From Streptomyces exfoliatus (GTDB lineage: Bacteria > Actinomycetota > Actinomycetes > Streptomycetales > Streptomycetaceae), in contig NZ_JNZP01000025.1 of NCBI RefSeq assembly GCF_000725545.1, positions 1 to 64,000 on the forward strand: a stretch of 64,000 bases of DNA, in the 5' to 3' direction. The notes below the pieces were generated by a model. It did not search any database. It worked only from the letters and a program-made list of their open reading frames with translations, and was not told where the DNA came from. Positions 6,879 through 16,535 of the stretch are shown one piece after another. A program made the translations under genes and the position numbers. Numbering within the stretch: the first letter of the stretch is position 1; each line of letters starts with the position of its first letter.

Positions 6879-9050
6879 ATGCCGCCGTTGCGCGGTACCG
6901 GTGCCGACCGGGAAGCGGAGGGGCCCGAGTTCGCGGGCGGCTACCGTCTCCAGGCATGTCTGGGCGCCGGCGGCATGGGGGTCGTCCACCTCGCGGCCTC
7001 GGCCTCGGGGCTGCGGCTCGCGGTCAAGGTCGTGCACGCACGGTATGCGGAGGACCCCGAGTTCAGGGCGCGTTTCCGCCAGGAGGTCGCCGCCGCCCGC
7101 CGGGTCAGCGGAGCCTTCACCGCACCGGTCGTCGACGCCGACCCTGATGCCGTACGCCCCTGGATGGCCACCCTCTACGTACCCGGTCCCACGCTCGCCG
7201 ACCAGGTGAAGCGGAACGGGCCGCTGGCCCCCGCCGAGCTGCGCCGGCTCACCGCCGGGCTCGCGGAGGCCCTGCGCGACATCCACCGCGCCGGGGTCGT
7301 GCACCGCGATCTGAAGCCGAGCAACGTCCTGCTCACCGACACCGGCCCCAAGGTCATCGACTTCGGCATCTCCCGGCCCGTCGACAGCGACCTGCGCACC
7401 GAGACGGGCAAGCTCATCGGTTCGCCGCCGTTCATGGCGCCGGAGCAGTTCCAGCGGCCGAGGGAGGTCGGGCCCGCGGCGGACGTGTTCGCGCTGGGCT
7501 CCGTGCTCGTGCACGCGGCGACCGGGCACGGGCCGTTCGACTCCGACAGCCCGTACATCGTGGCGTACCAGGTCGTGCACGACGAGCCTGATCTGACGGG
7601 GGTGCCGGTGGAGCTGGCGCCGCTGGTCGCCCGCTGCCTCTCCAAGGATCCGGCCGAGCGGCCGACACCGGGCCAGATCATGGCGGCGCTGCTGCCGCCC
7701 TCGTACGCGGCGGAGGCCTTCATACCGGCGCAGCGGCGGCGGCCCGCCCTGCCGGAGGGCGATGCCGGGGCCGGCCCCTCCGCCGCGTGGGACGCCGACA
7801 CGCCGGTACGGGCCCCCGCGCCTCCCGCAACCCGCCGGGGCCCGCGCCTCGGCCGCCCGCGCCTGCGGCCCCGCCTCACCATCGCCGTCGCCGCCGCGCT
7901 CGCCCTGACCGGGGCGGGCCTCTACGCGGCCCTGAGCCCCACTGCACCCGGCGGACGCGAGACCCGCACCCGGCCGGCGGAGGTGGCCACCGCCTTCGCC
8001 GGCTGGCAGACCACCCTCCAGAAGCACGGACCCACGGCCGCGCCCGCGTGCGGGCACGGCGGGGGCGCGCTGTACTGCTCGGCCCGGGGCGTCGGCCTCG
8101 CCCGGCTCGACCCCGTCACCGGCCGGGTCCTCTGGTCGCGGACCGCCCCCGTCAAGGCGGAGTCCCCCATCGCTCCCTTCCTCCTCACGGAGGGTCTCGT
8201 CGGCGCCGCCGCCCCCACGGGCCCGCTGCGGGCGTACGCGGCCACCGGCGGCACACCCGGCTGGAGCGCCGAGGCTGACCTCCCCGAGCTGTACGTGCCG
8301 GCCGGCTCCGCCGTCGTCCTGTCCGACGGGCAGGGCGGGATCCGGGCCGTCGACAGCCGCACCGGAAAGGAACTCTGGCGGCACGCTCTGGCCGGTTTCG
8401 AGGTTCCGATGCCGGGGCCGTACGACGCCGTGACGGGGCTGGTCACCGTGTCCGAGACCTCGTTCGACGGGACCAGCACGCGGGTCGGCGCCGTCCATCC
8501 CCGGACCGGTGAGGTGGCCTGGCGGCACGACCTGGAGGGCGACCTCGATCCGCTGGGCCGCACCGGCGACGGAACACTGCTGCTCAGCTCGCTCCCCGAG
8601 GCCGGTCTGATCGACGCCCTCGTCCTCCTCGAAACGGCGGACGGCACCGTACGCCGGCTCCCCCTCCCCCACCGGATCGACGTCCGGGGAGTCGCCGTGC
8701 GCGGTACGGCCGCCCACATCCTCGACGCGAACGGGCGCCTCACCGCCTTCGACACGGCGGCGCCCAAGGGACGGGTGCTGTGGGAGCTGGAGACGGGCGC
8801 GGGCAACATCTCGGAGCCCGCGCTCGGTCCCGGCGACCGGCTCTACTTCTCCGTCCAGGACGGGCGGCTGCTGGCCGTCGACACCGTACGCGGGGCCCTG
8901 ATCGGCCAGACCCGGCCAAGGCTGCTCAACGGCCGGCTCGAGTACGCGCCGCGGGTGCCGGCACCGCTGGTCGTCGGGGACAGGGTGTTCGGGACCGCTC
9001 CGGACGGCTCGGTCTTCGCGGTGGACGCGCGCGACCCGGCGTCCTGGTGA
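6879..9050 (+). CDS. Ser/Thr protein kinase with extracytoplasmic PQQ-like beta-propeller
   Basis: 723 residues. The N-terminal Hanks-type kinase domain (about 20-275) is intact: glycine loop GAGGMG (29-34), Lys50, catalytic HRDLKPSN (142-149), DFG (161-163), APE (187-189). A Pro/Arg-rich linker leads to one membrane segment at about 337-358. The C-terminal half has PQQ/WD-like repeats (for example GRVLWSRTAP, GKELWRHAL, GEVAWRHDL) and should form a beta-propeller outside the cell. It is therefore a membrane sensor kinase. The propeller ligand is unknown. A perfect hairpin terminator follows the gene. Confidence 0.92.
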   Translation: MPPLRGTGADREAEGPEFAGGYRLQACLGAGGMGVVHLAASASGLRLAVKVVHARYAEDPEFRARFRQEVAAARRVSGAFTAPVVDADPDAVRPWMATLYVPGPTLADQVKRNGPLAPAELRRLTAGLAEALRDIHRAGVVHRDLKPSNVLLTDTGPKVIDFGISRPVDSDLRTETGKLIGSPPFMAPEQFQRPREVGPAADVFALGSVLVHAATGHGPFDSDSPYIVAYQVVHDEPDLTGVPVELAPLVARCLSKDPAERPTPGQIMAALLPPSYAAEAFIPAQRRRPALPEGDAGAGPSAAWDADTPVRAPAPPATRRGPRLGRPRLRPRLTIAVAAALALTGAGLYAALSPTAPGGRETRTRPAEVATAFAGWQTTLQKHGPTAAPACGHGGGALYCSARGVGLARLDPVTGRVLWSRTAPVKAESPIAPFLLTEGLVGAAAPTGPLRAYAATGGTPGWSAEADLPELYVPAGSAVVLSDGQGGIRAVDSRTGKELWRHALAGFEVPMPGPYDAVTGLVTVSETSFDGTSTRVGAVHPRTGEVAWRHDLEGDLDPLGRTGDGTLLLSSLPEAGLIDALVLLETADGTVRRLPLPHRIDVRGVAVRGTAAHILDANGRLTAFDTAAPKGRVLWELETGAGNISEPALGPGDRLYFSVQDGRLLAVDTVRGALIGQTRPRLLNGRLEYAPRVPAPLVVGDRVFGTAPDGSVFAVDARDPASW

Positions 9051-9060
9051 GCCACGCGCG

Positions 9061-9100
9061 CGTGGAGCCCGTACGCGTACACACGCGTACGGGCTCCACG
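9061..9100. terminator. Bidirectional terminator between kinase gene and ilvD
   Basis: An 18-bp perfect stem, CGTGGAGCCCGTACGCGT with its exact complement, closes on a 4-base ACAC loop. It sits between two converging genes (stops at 9050 and 9131), so it can end both transcripts. There is no U run. Confidence 0.85.
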
Positions 9101-9130
9101 TACTGATCCGACGCGGACACCGCGCCGGGG

Positions 9131-10984
9131 TCAGCCCAGCTTCGACACGTCGCGGACCGCGCCCTTGTCGGCGCTCGTCGCCATCGCCGCGTACGCGCGC
9201 AGGGCCGCCGACACCTTGCGCTGGCGGTTCTTCGGCGCGTACACGCCGTTCAGCGCCTCACGGCGGGCGGCGAGGGTGGCCTCGTCGACGAGGAGTTCGA
9301 TCGACCGGTTCGGGATGTCGATGCGGATGCGGTCGCCGTCCTCGACGAGGGCGATCGTGCCGCCCGAGGCCGCCTCCGGCGAGGCGTGGCCGATGGACAG
9401 GCCCGACGTACCGCCGGAGAACCGGCCGTCCGTGATGAGCGCGCAGGTCTTGCCCAGGCCACGGCCCTTGAGGAAGGACGTCGGGTAGAGCATCTCCTGC
9501 ATGCCGGGGCCGCCGCGCGGGCCCTCGTAGCGGATGACGACCACGTCGCCGTGCGTGACCTGCTTGTTCAGGATCTTCTCGACGGCCTCGTCCTGCGACT
9601 CGCAGACCACGGCCGGGCCCTCGAAGGTCCAGATCGACTCGTCGACACCGGCCGTCTTGACGACGCAGCCGTCGGCGGCGAGGTTGCCGTGCAGGACGGC
9701 GAGGCCGCCGTCCTTCGAGTACGCGTGGGCCGCGTCGCGGATGCAGCCGCCGGCCGCGTCCACGTCGAGCGCCGCCCAGCGCTCGGACTGGGAGAAGGCG
9801 GTCGCCGAGCGGACGCAGCCGGGGGCGGCGTGGAACAGCTCGACGGCCTCGTCGGACGGGGAGCCGCCGCGCACGTCCCAGGTGTCCAGCCACTCCTTGA
9901 TGGAGCGGGCGTGGACGGCGTGGACGTCCTCGTCGAGCAGACCCGCGCGGTAGAGCTCGCCGAGGATGGCCGGGATGCCGCCCGCCCGGTGCACGTCCTC
10001 CATGTAGTACGTACGGTCCTTGGCGACGTTCGGGGCGACCTTGGCCAGGCAGGGCACCCGGCGCGAGACCTCGTCCATGTCGGGCAGGCCGTAGTCGAGC
10101 TCGGCCTCCTGGGCGGCGGCGAGCAGGTGCAGGATCGTGTTGGTCGAGCCGCCCATGGCGATGTCGAGGGCCATGGCGTTCTCGAAGGCCGCGCGGGTCG
10201 CGATCGAGCGGGGCAGGACGGAGGCGTCGTCCTCGTCGTAGTACCGACGGGTGATGTCGACGACCGTGCGGGCCGCGTTCTCGTACAGGTCCTTGCGGGC
10301 GGTGTGCGTGGCGAGCAGCGAGCCGTTGCCCGGGAGGGAGAGGCCGATGGCCTCGGTCAGGCAGTTCATGGAGTTGGCGGTGAACATGCCGGAACAGGAG
10401 CCGCAGGTCGGACAGGCGTTCTCCTCGATCCGGAGCATGTCCTCGTCCGAGATCTTCGGGTTCACGGCGTCGGACATGGCGTCGACCAGGTCGAGCGTGC
10501 GGACCGTGCCGTCGACCAGGGTCGCGCGTCCGGCCTCCATCGGGCCGCCGGAGACGAAGACCGTCGGGATGTTGAGGCGCAGGGCGGCCATCAGCATGCC
10601 GGGCGTGATCTTGTCGCAGTTGGAGATGCAGATCAGGGCGTCGGCGCAGTGCGCCTCGACCATGTACTCCACGCTGTCCGCGATCAGGTCGCGGGAGGGC
10701 AGGGAGTAGAGCATGCCGCCGTGGCCCATCGCGATGCCGTCGTCGACAGCGATCGTGTTGAACTCGCGCGGGATGGCGCCGGCGGCCGTGATGGCCTCGG
10801 AGACGATCCGGCCGACGGGCTGGAGATGGGTGTGGCCCGGGACGAACTCCGTGAAGGAGTTGGCGACCGCGATGATCGGCTTCCGGCCGATGTCCGCGCC
10901 GGGTACACCGGAGGCGCGCATAAGGGCGCGTGCGCCCGCCATGTTGCGACCGTGGGTGACTGTGCGGGACCTCAGCTCGGGCAT
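9131..10984 (-). CDS. ilvD: Dihydroxy-acid dehydratase
   Basis: Third step of isoleucine/valine synthesis and part of pantothenate supply: dehydrates dihydroxy acids to 2-oxo acids. 617 residues, usual for the longer, E. coli-like type. Iron-sulfur ligands are in [12 protein letters not shown] and [17 protein letters not shown]. The frame extends 19 codons upstream, but GAGGAG precedes the ATG at 10984, which I take as the start. It stands alone, separate from other ilv genes. Confidence 0.96.
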   Translation of the reverse strand: MPELRSRTVTHGRNMAGARALMRASGVPGADIGRKPIIAVANSFTEFVPGHTHLQPVGRIVSEAITAAGAIPREFNTIAVDDGIAMGHGGMLYSLPSRDLIADSVEYMVEAHCADALICISNCDKITPGMLMAALRLNIPTVFVSGGPMEAGRATLVDGTVRTLDLVDAMSDAVNPKISDEDMLRIEENACPTCGSCSGMFTANSMNCLTEAIGLSLPGNGSLLATHTARKDLYENAARTVVDITRRYYDEDDASVLPRSIATRAAFENAMALDIAMGGSTNTILHLLAAAQEAELDYGLPDMDEVSRRVPCLAKVAPNVAKDRTYYMEDVHRAGGIPAILGELYRAGLLDEDVHAVHARSIKEWLDTWDVRGGSPSDEAVELFHAAPGCVRSATAFSQSERWAALDVDAAGGCIRDAAHAYSKDGGLAVLHGNLAADGCVVKTAGVDESIWTFEGPAVVCESQDEAVEKILNKQVTHGDVVVIRYEGPRGGPGMQEMLYPTSFLKGRGLGKTCALITDGRFSGGTSGLSIGHASPEAASGGTIALVEDGDRIRIDIPNRSIELLVDEATLAARREALNGVYAPKNRQRKVSAALRAYAAMATSADKGAVRDVSKLG

Positions 10985-11112
10985 CGTCGCTCGCTCCTCG
11001 TGATGGGTGTGCTCGCCTTCGAGCGTACGCCGACGGCCCAAGATCTGGACAGCGTGTCCGTATGCCGGACGAGGTGTTCAGCTTTCGGTCAGCTTCCGGG
11101 CGGGCGGGTCGG

Positions 11113-11724
11113 TCAGGCCTCGGTCAGGTACCGCTGGAGGGTCGGGGCGACCATCGCCACGATCTTCTCCGGGTCCGCCGAGGCCAGCGGCTCCACCTGG
11201 ATCACGTACCGCATGATCGCGATCCCGATCATGTGGGAGGCCGCCAGCTCCGCGCGGAACTTCGGGTCCGGTACGTCGAGGTCGTCCGCGATCCGCTCCA
11301 GGAGCCGCCGCAGCACGAAGGTCCGCAGCACCTTGGCCGCCGCCTCGTGGGTCAGCGCGGAACGGACGATCGCGAGCAGCGGGGCCCGGCTGACCGGGTT
11401 CTCCCAGACGCCGATGAAGAACCGCGCGAGCCGCTCCCCGATGGCCTCGCGCGGACCGCCGACGATCGCCGGGACGACGAGCGCCGGCTCGAAGGAGACC
11501 TCGATCGCGGCGGCGAAGACCTCGTCCTTCGTGCCGAAGTAGTGGTGGACGAGGGCCGGGTCGACCCCGGCGGCCTTGGCGATGCCCCGGACCGAGGCCT
11601 TGTCGTAGCCGCGCTCGGCGAACTGGCCTCGGGCGGCCTCCAGGATGCGTTCCCGTGCGCCCGGTCCGCTCTCCTCGCCGGTACGGGAGGGGCGGCCGCG
11701 CCTGCGCGGAGCCGGTTCGGTCAC
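11113..11724 (-). CDS. TetR-family transcriptional regulator
   Basis: 203 residues. The N-terminal HTH is typical TetR ([43 protein letters not shown] region, about residues 24-66). The C-terminal ligand domain is not recognisable to a substrate. The GTG start overlaps the stop of the upstream TIM-barrel gene by four bases (GTGA), so the two are co-translated. Confidence 0.9.
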   Translation of the reverse strand: MTEPAPRRRGRPSRTGEESGPGARERILEAARGQFAERGYDKASVRGIAKAAGVDPALVHHYFGTKDEVFAAAIEVSFEPALVVPAIVGGPREAIGERLARFFIGVWENPVSRAPLLAIVRSALTHEAAAKVLRTFVLRRLLERIADDLDVPDPKFRAELAASHMIGIAIMRYVIQVEPLASADPEKIVAMVAPTLQRYLTEA

Positions 11725-12557
11725 GGTCGCGGGACTCTGGAGGGGCGGCCGGCCGCCGACGCCAGGTGGAGCCGGGTGAAGGCGAGGGCCTCCGCGAGGT
11801 CGGCCTCGCGTTCGGCGGCTGACATCGCGCGGCGGGTGTTGACCTCGATGACCACATGGCCGTCGAAGCCGGTGAGCGCGAGGCGCTCCAGGAGTTCGGC
11901 GCAGGGCTGGTTGCCGCGACCGGGGACGAGGTGCTCGTCCTTCGCCGAACCCCTGCCGTCGGCGAGGTGGACGTGGCCGAGCCGGTCGCCCATGCGGTCG
12001 ATCATCGCGAGGGTGTCCGTGCGGGCGGTCGCCGTGTGCGAGAGGTCGAGGGTGAAGTGCCGGTAGTCGTCCTTGGTGACGTCCCACTCGGGGGCGTACG
12101 CGAGCATCTCGCGGTCCTTGTACCGCCACGGGTACATGTTCTCGACGGCGAAGCGTACGTCGGTCTCGTCGGCCATCCGCCAGATGCCGGTCACGAAGTC
12201 CTTGGCGTACTGGCGCTGCCAGCGGAACGGGGGATGGACGACCACGGTGGACGCGCCGAGCTTCTCGGCCGCCGCCTGGGCGCGCTGGAGCTTGACCCAC
12301 GGGTCGGTGGACCAGACGCGCTGGGTGATGAGGAGGCAGGGGGCGTGCACGGCCAGGATCGGGACCTGGTGGTAGTCGGAGAGGCGGCGCAGCGCCTCGA
12401 TGTCCTGGCTGACCGGGTCGGTCCACACCATGACCTCGACACCGTCGTAGCCGAGGCGCGCGGCGATCTCGAAGGCCGTCGCCGTCGACTCCGGATAGAC
12501 CGAGGCCGTCGACAGGGCGACCTTCGCATCCGGGACGCGCACCGCTGGTTCTGCCAC
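11721..12557 (-). CDS. Sugar phosphate isomerase/epimerase-like TIM-barrel protein
   Basis: 278 residues of the AP-endonuclease-2/xylose-isomerase-like fold: [30 protein letters not shown] at the start, conserved metal-ligand regions VVHPPF, VENMYPW, TLDLSH and HVHLADG, and a late Glu (VVIEVNTR). It probably binds a divalent metal and acts on a small sugar or polyol, but the substrate is unknown. GTG start at 12557; TACCCT lies six bases upstream, so the message may be leaderless. It overlaps the TetR gene that follows, hinting at a shared pathway. Confidence 0.85.
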   Translation of the reverse strand: MAEPAVRVPDAKVALSTASVYPESTATAFEIAARLGYDGVEVMVWTDPVSQDIEALRRLSDYHQVPILAVHAPCLLITQRVWSTDPWVKLQRAQAAAEKLGASTVVVHPPFRWQRQYAKDFVTGIWRMADETDVRFAVENMYPWRYKDREMLAYAPEWDVTKDDYRHFTLDLSHTATARTDTLAMIDRMGDRLGHVHLADGRGSAKDEHLVPGRGNQPCAELLERLALTGFDGHVVIEVNTRRAMSAAEREADLAEALAFTRLHLASAAGRPSRVPRP

Positions 12558-12651
12558 GCAGACAGGGTACGGGGCGGGCCGGGGGGTCGTGGGGTGGTTC
12601 CGGTCACGCCGGGACCACCACCGCACTGCCTCGTGCCCGGCCGGGGTGGGG

Positions 12652-13584
12652 TCAGTGCTCCGGCAGATGGTCCAGGCGGCGCAGGATGACGCCCTCGCGC
12701 AGGGCCCAGGGGCAGATCTCCAGCTCCTCCACCCCCAGCAGGTCCATCGCGCCCTCCGCGACGAGCGCGCCCGCCAGGAGCTGGCCGGCGCGGCCCTCCG
12801 AGACGCCCGGCAGGGCCGCGCGCTCGGGAATGGTCATCCCGGCGAGGCGCGGGACCCACTCCTGCAGGGACTTGCGGGTCAGGGTCCGCTGGACGTAGAG
12901 GCCCTCGCCCGAGCCGGGGGCGCCGGCGATCCTGGCCAGCTGCTTGAAGGTCTTGGAGGTGGCCACGACGTGGTTGGGGCGGCCGGAGCGGCTGAACTCG
13001 CCGACCGTCCGGGCGATCTGCGCGCGCACATGGCGGCGGAGCGCCTTCACGTCGTCGAGGTCGGCCGGGTCGCCCGGCAGCCAGCCGGCGGTCAGCCTGC
13101 CCGCGCCGAGCGGCAGGGAGACCGCCGTGTCGGGGTCCTCGTCGATGCCGTAGGCGACTTCGAGGGAGCCGCCGCCGATGTCGAGCAGGAGCAGCTTGCC
13201 CGCGGACCAGCCGAACCAGCGGCGGGCGGCGAGGAAGGTGAGCCGGGCCTCCTCCTCGCCGGTGAGGACCTGGAGGTCGACCCCCGTCTCGTCCTTCACG
13301 CGCGCGAGGACGGCGTCGGCGTTGCTGGCCTCGCGGATCGCGGAGGTGGCGAACGGCAGCACCTCCTCGCAGCCCTTGTCCTCGGCGGCCAGGAGCGAGT
13401 CCCGGACGGTCGCGATGAGCCGCTCGACGCCGTGCGGCGCGATGGCGCCGCGCTCGTCGAGGAGCTCGGCGAGCCGGAGCTCCGCCTTGTGGGAGTGGGC
13501 GGGCAGCGGCCGGGCGCCCGGGTGGGCGTCCACCACCAGGAAGTGTGCTGTGTTCGAACCGACGTCGAGGACTCCGAGTCTCAT
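12652..13584 (-). CDS. Ppx/GppA family phosphatase
   Basis: 310 residues of the ASKHA fold. The phosphate-binding motif is [18 protein letters not shown], followed by [11 protein letters not shown], the glycine-rich [12 protein letters not shown], and [18 protein letters not shown] at the C-terminus. It hydrolyses polyphosphate and/or pppGpp, so it affects stringent signalling or phosphate reserve. It lacks the extra C-terminal domains of E. coli Ppx. I use the ATG at 13584 because the fold begins there. It is divergent from the next gene with only 41 bp between starts. Confidence 0.92.
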   Translation of the reverse strand: MRLGVLDVGSNTAHFLVVDAHPGARPLPAHSHKAELRLAELLDERGAIAPHGVERLIATVRDSLLAAEDKGCEEVLPFATSAIREASNADAVLARVKDETGVDLQVLTGEEEARLTFLAARRWFGWSAGKLLLLDIGGGSLEVAYGIDEDPDTAVSLPLGAGRLTAGWLPGDPADLDDVKALRRHVRAQIARTVGEFSRSGRPNHVVATSKTFKQLARIAGAPGSGEGLYVQRTLTRKSLQEWVPRLAGMTIPERAALPGVSEGRAGQLLAGALVAEGAMDLLGVEELEICPWALREGVILRRLDHLPEH

Positions 13585-13625
13585 GGGCGGAACGCTACTG
13601 CGCGCGCCCGCATACGCTTGGCGTT

Positions 13626-14555
13626 GTGCCAAAGACGAAGAAGGCGAAGCCGGGCAAGACCAGCGGCGACGACACGGCTGTGACAGACGTGACGGGCGTG
13701 ACGGGCGTGGCTGCGGGCGGGACCGGCAAGGCGGCCAAGGCCGGTAAGGCCACCCAGGCGGGCAAGGCCGTGAAGAGCGGCAAGAAGCGGGGCAAGGACA
13801 TGGAGCCGGACGAGAAGGGCCTCGACTTCGCGCGCGCGTGGGTCGAGTTTCCGGACCCCGCCGACGAGGAGCAGGTCTTCCGCTGCGACCTGACCTGGCT
13901 GACCTCGCGCTGGACGTGCATCTTCGGCAGCGGCTGCCAGGGCATCCAGGCGGGCCGGGCCGACGACGGCTGCTGCACGCTCGGCGCGCACTTCTCCGAC
14001 GAGGACGACGAGAAGCGGGTCGCGACCCATGTGGCGCGTCTCACGCCGGAGCTCTGGCAGTTCCACGACGTCGGTACGGACTCCGGCTGGACGCAGCTCG
14101 ACGAGGACGGCGACCGGCAGACCCGGCGCTGGGAGGGGTCCTGCATCTTCCAGAACCGTCCCGGCTTCGCGGGCGGCGCGGGCTGCTCGCTGCACATCCT
14201 GGCCCTGAAGGAGGGCAGGGAGCCGCTGGAGACCAAGCCGGACGTCTGCTGGCAGCTGCCGGTGCGGCGCACGTACGACTGGATCGAGCGGCCCGACGAC
14301 ACGAAGGTCCTCCAGGTGTCGATCGGTGAGTACGACCGCCGGGGCTGGGGTCCGGGCGGCCACGACCTGCACTGGTGGTGCACGTCGGCCACCTCCGCGC
14401 ACGGGGCCGGGGAGCCGGTCTACGTCACGTACCGGCCCGAGCTCACCGAGATGATGGGCCAGGAGGCGTACGAGGTCCTGGCGGGGCTGTGCGAGGCGCG
14501 GCTCTCCTCGCAGCTGCCGCTGGTGGCCCCGCACCCGGCCGACCCGAAGGTCTGA
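13626..14555 (+). CDS. Conserved cysteine-rich protein of unknown function
   Basis: 309 residues. The first 60 are Lys/Ala/Gly-rich with repeated GKA units, probably disordered and nucleic-acid-like in charge. The folded part has clustered cysteines: [48 protein letters not shown] and GLCEA. Such spacing suggests metal or Fe-S binding, but I cannot name the family with confidence. GTG start at 13626, with TACGCT (13613-13618) seven bases before it, so a leaderless mRNA is likely. Confidence 0.85.
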   Translation: MPKTKKAKPGKTSGDDTAVTDVTGVTGVAAGGTGKAAKAGKATQAGKAVKSGKKRGKDMEPDEKGLDFARAWVEFPDPADEEQVFRCDLTWLTSRWTCIFGSGCQGIQAGRADDGCCTLGAHFSDEDDEKRVATHVARLTPELWQFHDVGTDSGWTQLDEDGDRQTRRWEGSCIFQNRPGFAGGAGCSLHILALKEGREPLETKPDVCWQLPVRRTYDWIERPDDTKVLQVSIGEYDRRGWGPGGHDLHWWCTSATSAHGAGEPVYVTYRPELTEMMGQEAYEVLAGLCEARLSSQLPLVAPHPADPKV

Positions 14556-14565
14556 GGCCGGCGCT

Positions 14566-16374
14566 TCACGACGTGGACGGCGGGGGCGGCTCCTCCGTCG
14601 GCGGCGTCGTCGGCTCGGTCGGGCCCGGGTCCGTCGTGGTCGGAGGGGGCTCCTCCGTCGTCGGCGGCGGGGTCGTCGGCTCCGTGGTCGGCGGACTCGT
14701 CGGCGGCGTCGTCGGCTCGGTCGGACCCGGGTCCGTCGTGGTCGGGGGCGGCTCCTCCGTCGTCGGCGGCGGGGTCGTCGGCTCCGTGGTCGGCGGACTC
14801 GTCGGCGGCGTCGTCGGCTCGGTCGTCGTCGGGGGCCTCGGGACCGGGCCCGCGGCCGGGGGCGGGGCGCCGACCCCGTGCCCGTCGATCCGGACCACCG
14901 CGCCCGAGGGGTTCACCCCGATCCTGGCGCTCCAGGCACCCCGCGGTTCGCGGGCGTGGTCGACGCGGACGGCGATCGTGACCGTCTCCCCGGGGCGGAG
15001 CGTGCCGGAGGCCCGGTTCACGTACAGCCAGGGCGCGTCCGTCCACAGCGACCACTCGACGGGGGAGCCGCCCGAGGCGGTGAGGGTCAGCAGCGTCAGG
15101 TCGCCCTGGCCGCGCGCGGAGACCGTGATCCAGCCGGGGGCCGCCTCGCCGGGCGCCGAGGCTCCCGGGCCGGTGGGGCCGCCGGGGCTGATCACCTCGA
15201 CGGAGACGTCGGGGGCTCGGCTGCCGCGGGTGAAGCGGGGCTCGGGGGTGGTGCGGGCGTTGCCCGCGTTCTCGTAGCGGTCGTGGGGGCGTCCGTCCGG
15301 GCCGATCGGCTCGTCCGCCTCGCGCGCGCTGATCCGGGACCCGTCGCGGGCACTCGCGTCGGCGGCCGGCACGCCCCGGTAGGAGGTCCACAGGGCGAGG
15401 ACGGGCGCGGCGACCACGGCCGCGACGACGGTGGTCGTCACCGCGCGGGCCCGCATCCGGTCGCGGCGGGCGACGTGGTCCTTCGGGTCCATCGGGAAGC
15501 CGGTCGGGGTGAAGCGCGGGGCTCCGGCACGCGCGCGTGGGACGTGCAGCATCGCCATGTACGCGGCGGCCCGGGGCGCCTCGACGAGCGGCAGCCGGGC
15601 CGGGGGCAGGCCGCCGGCTCCCGGCCAGGAGCCGGTGGCGCCGACGCGTTCGGCCGCCCGGCGGCAGCGGGGGCAGTCGTCGACGTGCCGGACGAGTTCG
15701 GCGCGCAGGGCGGCCGAGAGAAGCACCTGGTGGTCGCCGGTGAGCCGGGCGACGGTGGGGCAGCTGCCGGTCTCCACGACGGCGAGGGCGGCCCGGGTCC
15801 GCTCGACCTCGCAGCCGGCGGTGGCGAGGAGCTCCCGGGCGGCGAGCGGGTCGAGGGAGAGCACGGCGGCGACCTGACGGTGGCTGAGGCCGTGCCGTAC
15901 CGCGAGCTCCAGGGCCTCGCGCTGCTCGGGCGTGGTGCCGGCGGCCTCGGGCCAGGCGAGCAGCGCGAGTTCGGCGCGGCGCCGCTCGGCGGTCTCCTCG
16001 GGGATCCGGGGCGGCTCGGGCGCGGTGACGGCGGGGCGGCCGGTGTGGGCGCCCTGGCGCTTGCGGCGCTGCTCGCCGAGGCTGCGCAGACAGGCCCAGC
16101 GGGCGAGGGCGTACAGCCAGGCCGTACGGCCGTCCTCGTCGGAAGGGCAGCGCCCGTGGTGCCGCTCTGCGACGGCGAGGACGTCGCCGAGGACGGCGGT
16201 GGCCGTGTCGTGGTCGCAGAGCACGGAGAGGCAGTACGTGAAGAGCCCGTCGAGGGCGGCCTCGTACCGGGCGGGGGGCCGGCGGCCGAGCGTGCGCGGT
16301 CCCTCGTCCGCGGCGGGGTGCGCCCGGTGTGCGCCGGTGGTGCGTGCGGGAGATTCCGGCCTGCTGCTCGTCAC
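14566..16374 (-). CDS. ECF-sigma-like protein fused to zinc-finger, TM, BACON and Pro/Thr repeats
   Basis: 602 residues in one frame. Residues 35-105 resemble sigma region 2 (helical, ending LYALARWACLRSLGEQRR) and 146-200 resemble sigma region 4 (REALELAVRHGLSHRQVAAVL). A zinc anti-sigma type motif H230-x3-C234-x2-C237 follows. One membrane span lies at about 311-330. Outside the cell there is a BACON-like beta domain (about 385-510) and a long Pro/Thr/Glu tail made of 34-residue repeats. BACON domains are thought to bind glycans or glycoproteins. The layout implies a sigma factor tethered with its own anti-sigma and sensor. GTG start; TACGGT lies six bases upstream. Confidence 0.82.
   Translation of the reverse strand: MTSSRPESPARTTGAHRAHPAADEGPRTLGRRPPARYEAALDGLFTYCLSVLCDHDTATAVLGDVLAVAERHHGRCPSDEDGRTAWLYALARWACLRSLGEQRRKRQGAHTGRPAVTAPEPPRIPEETAERRRAELALLAWPEAAGTTPEQREALELAVRHGLSHRQVAAVLSLDPLAARELLATAGCEVERTRAALAVVETGSCPTVARLTGDHQVLLSAALRAELVRHVDDCPRCRRAAERVGATGSWPGAGGLPPARLPLVEAPRAAAYMAMLHVPRARAGAPRFTPTGFPMDPKDHVARRDRMRARAVTTTVVAAVVAAPVLALWTSYRGVPAADASARDGSRISAREADEPIGPDGRPHDRYENAGNARTTPEPRFTRGSRAPDVSVEVISPGGPTGPGASAPGEAAPGWITVSARGQGDLTLLTLTASGGSPVEWSLWTDAPWLYVNRASGTLRPGETVTIAVRVDHAREPRGAWSARIGVNPSGAVVRIDGHGVGAPPPAAGPVPRPPTTTEPTTPPTSPPTTEPTTPPPTTEEPPPTTTDPGPTEPTTPPTSPPTTEPTTPPPTTEEPPPTTTDPGPTEPTTPPTEEPPPPSTS
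14600..14837. repeat. 102-bp tandem repeat coding the Pro/Thr tail
   Basis: The string GGCGGCGTCGTCGGCTC recurs at 14600, 14702 and 14804, a period of exactly 102 bp; the first two units are nearly identical and the third is partial. On the coding (minus) strand each unit encodes 34 residues with motifs EPTTPPTSPPTTEP and PPPTTTDPGPT. Recent unit duplication or slippage is likely, so copy number may vary between strains. Confidence 0.85.
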
Positions 16375-16535
16375 TCGGTGACCGTAGGCAGCGCGGGGGG
16401 CACTTTTCGTACCGGTCGCGTTCTTCTCATTCTTACGGGTGAAGGTATCGCTCGAAAGGGGACAGGAACCGGGGATTCCGCGACCCCCGACCGGCCCGGG
16501 ACTCGTTGTCGGTGGGGGCCGCTACGGTGGGCGCC

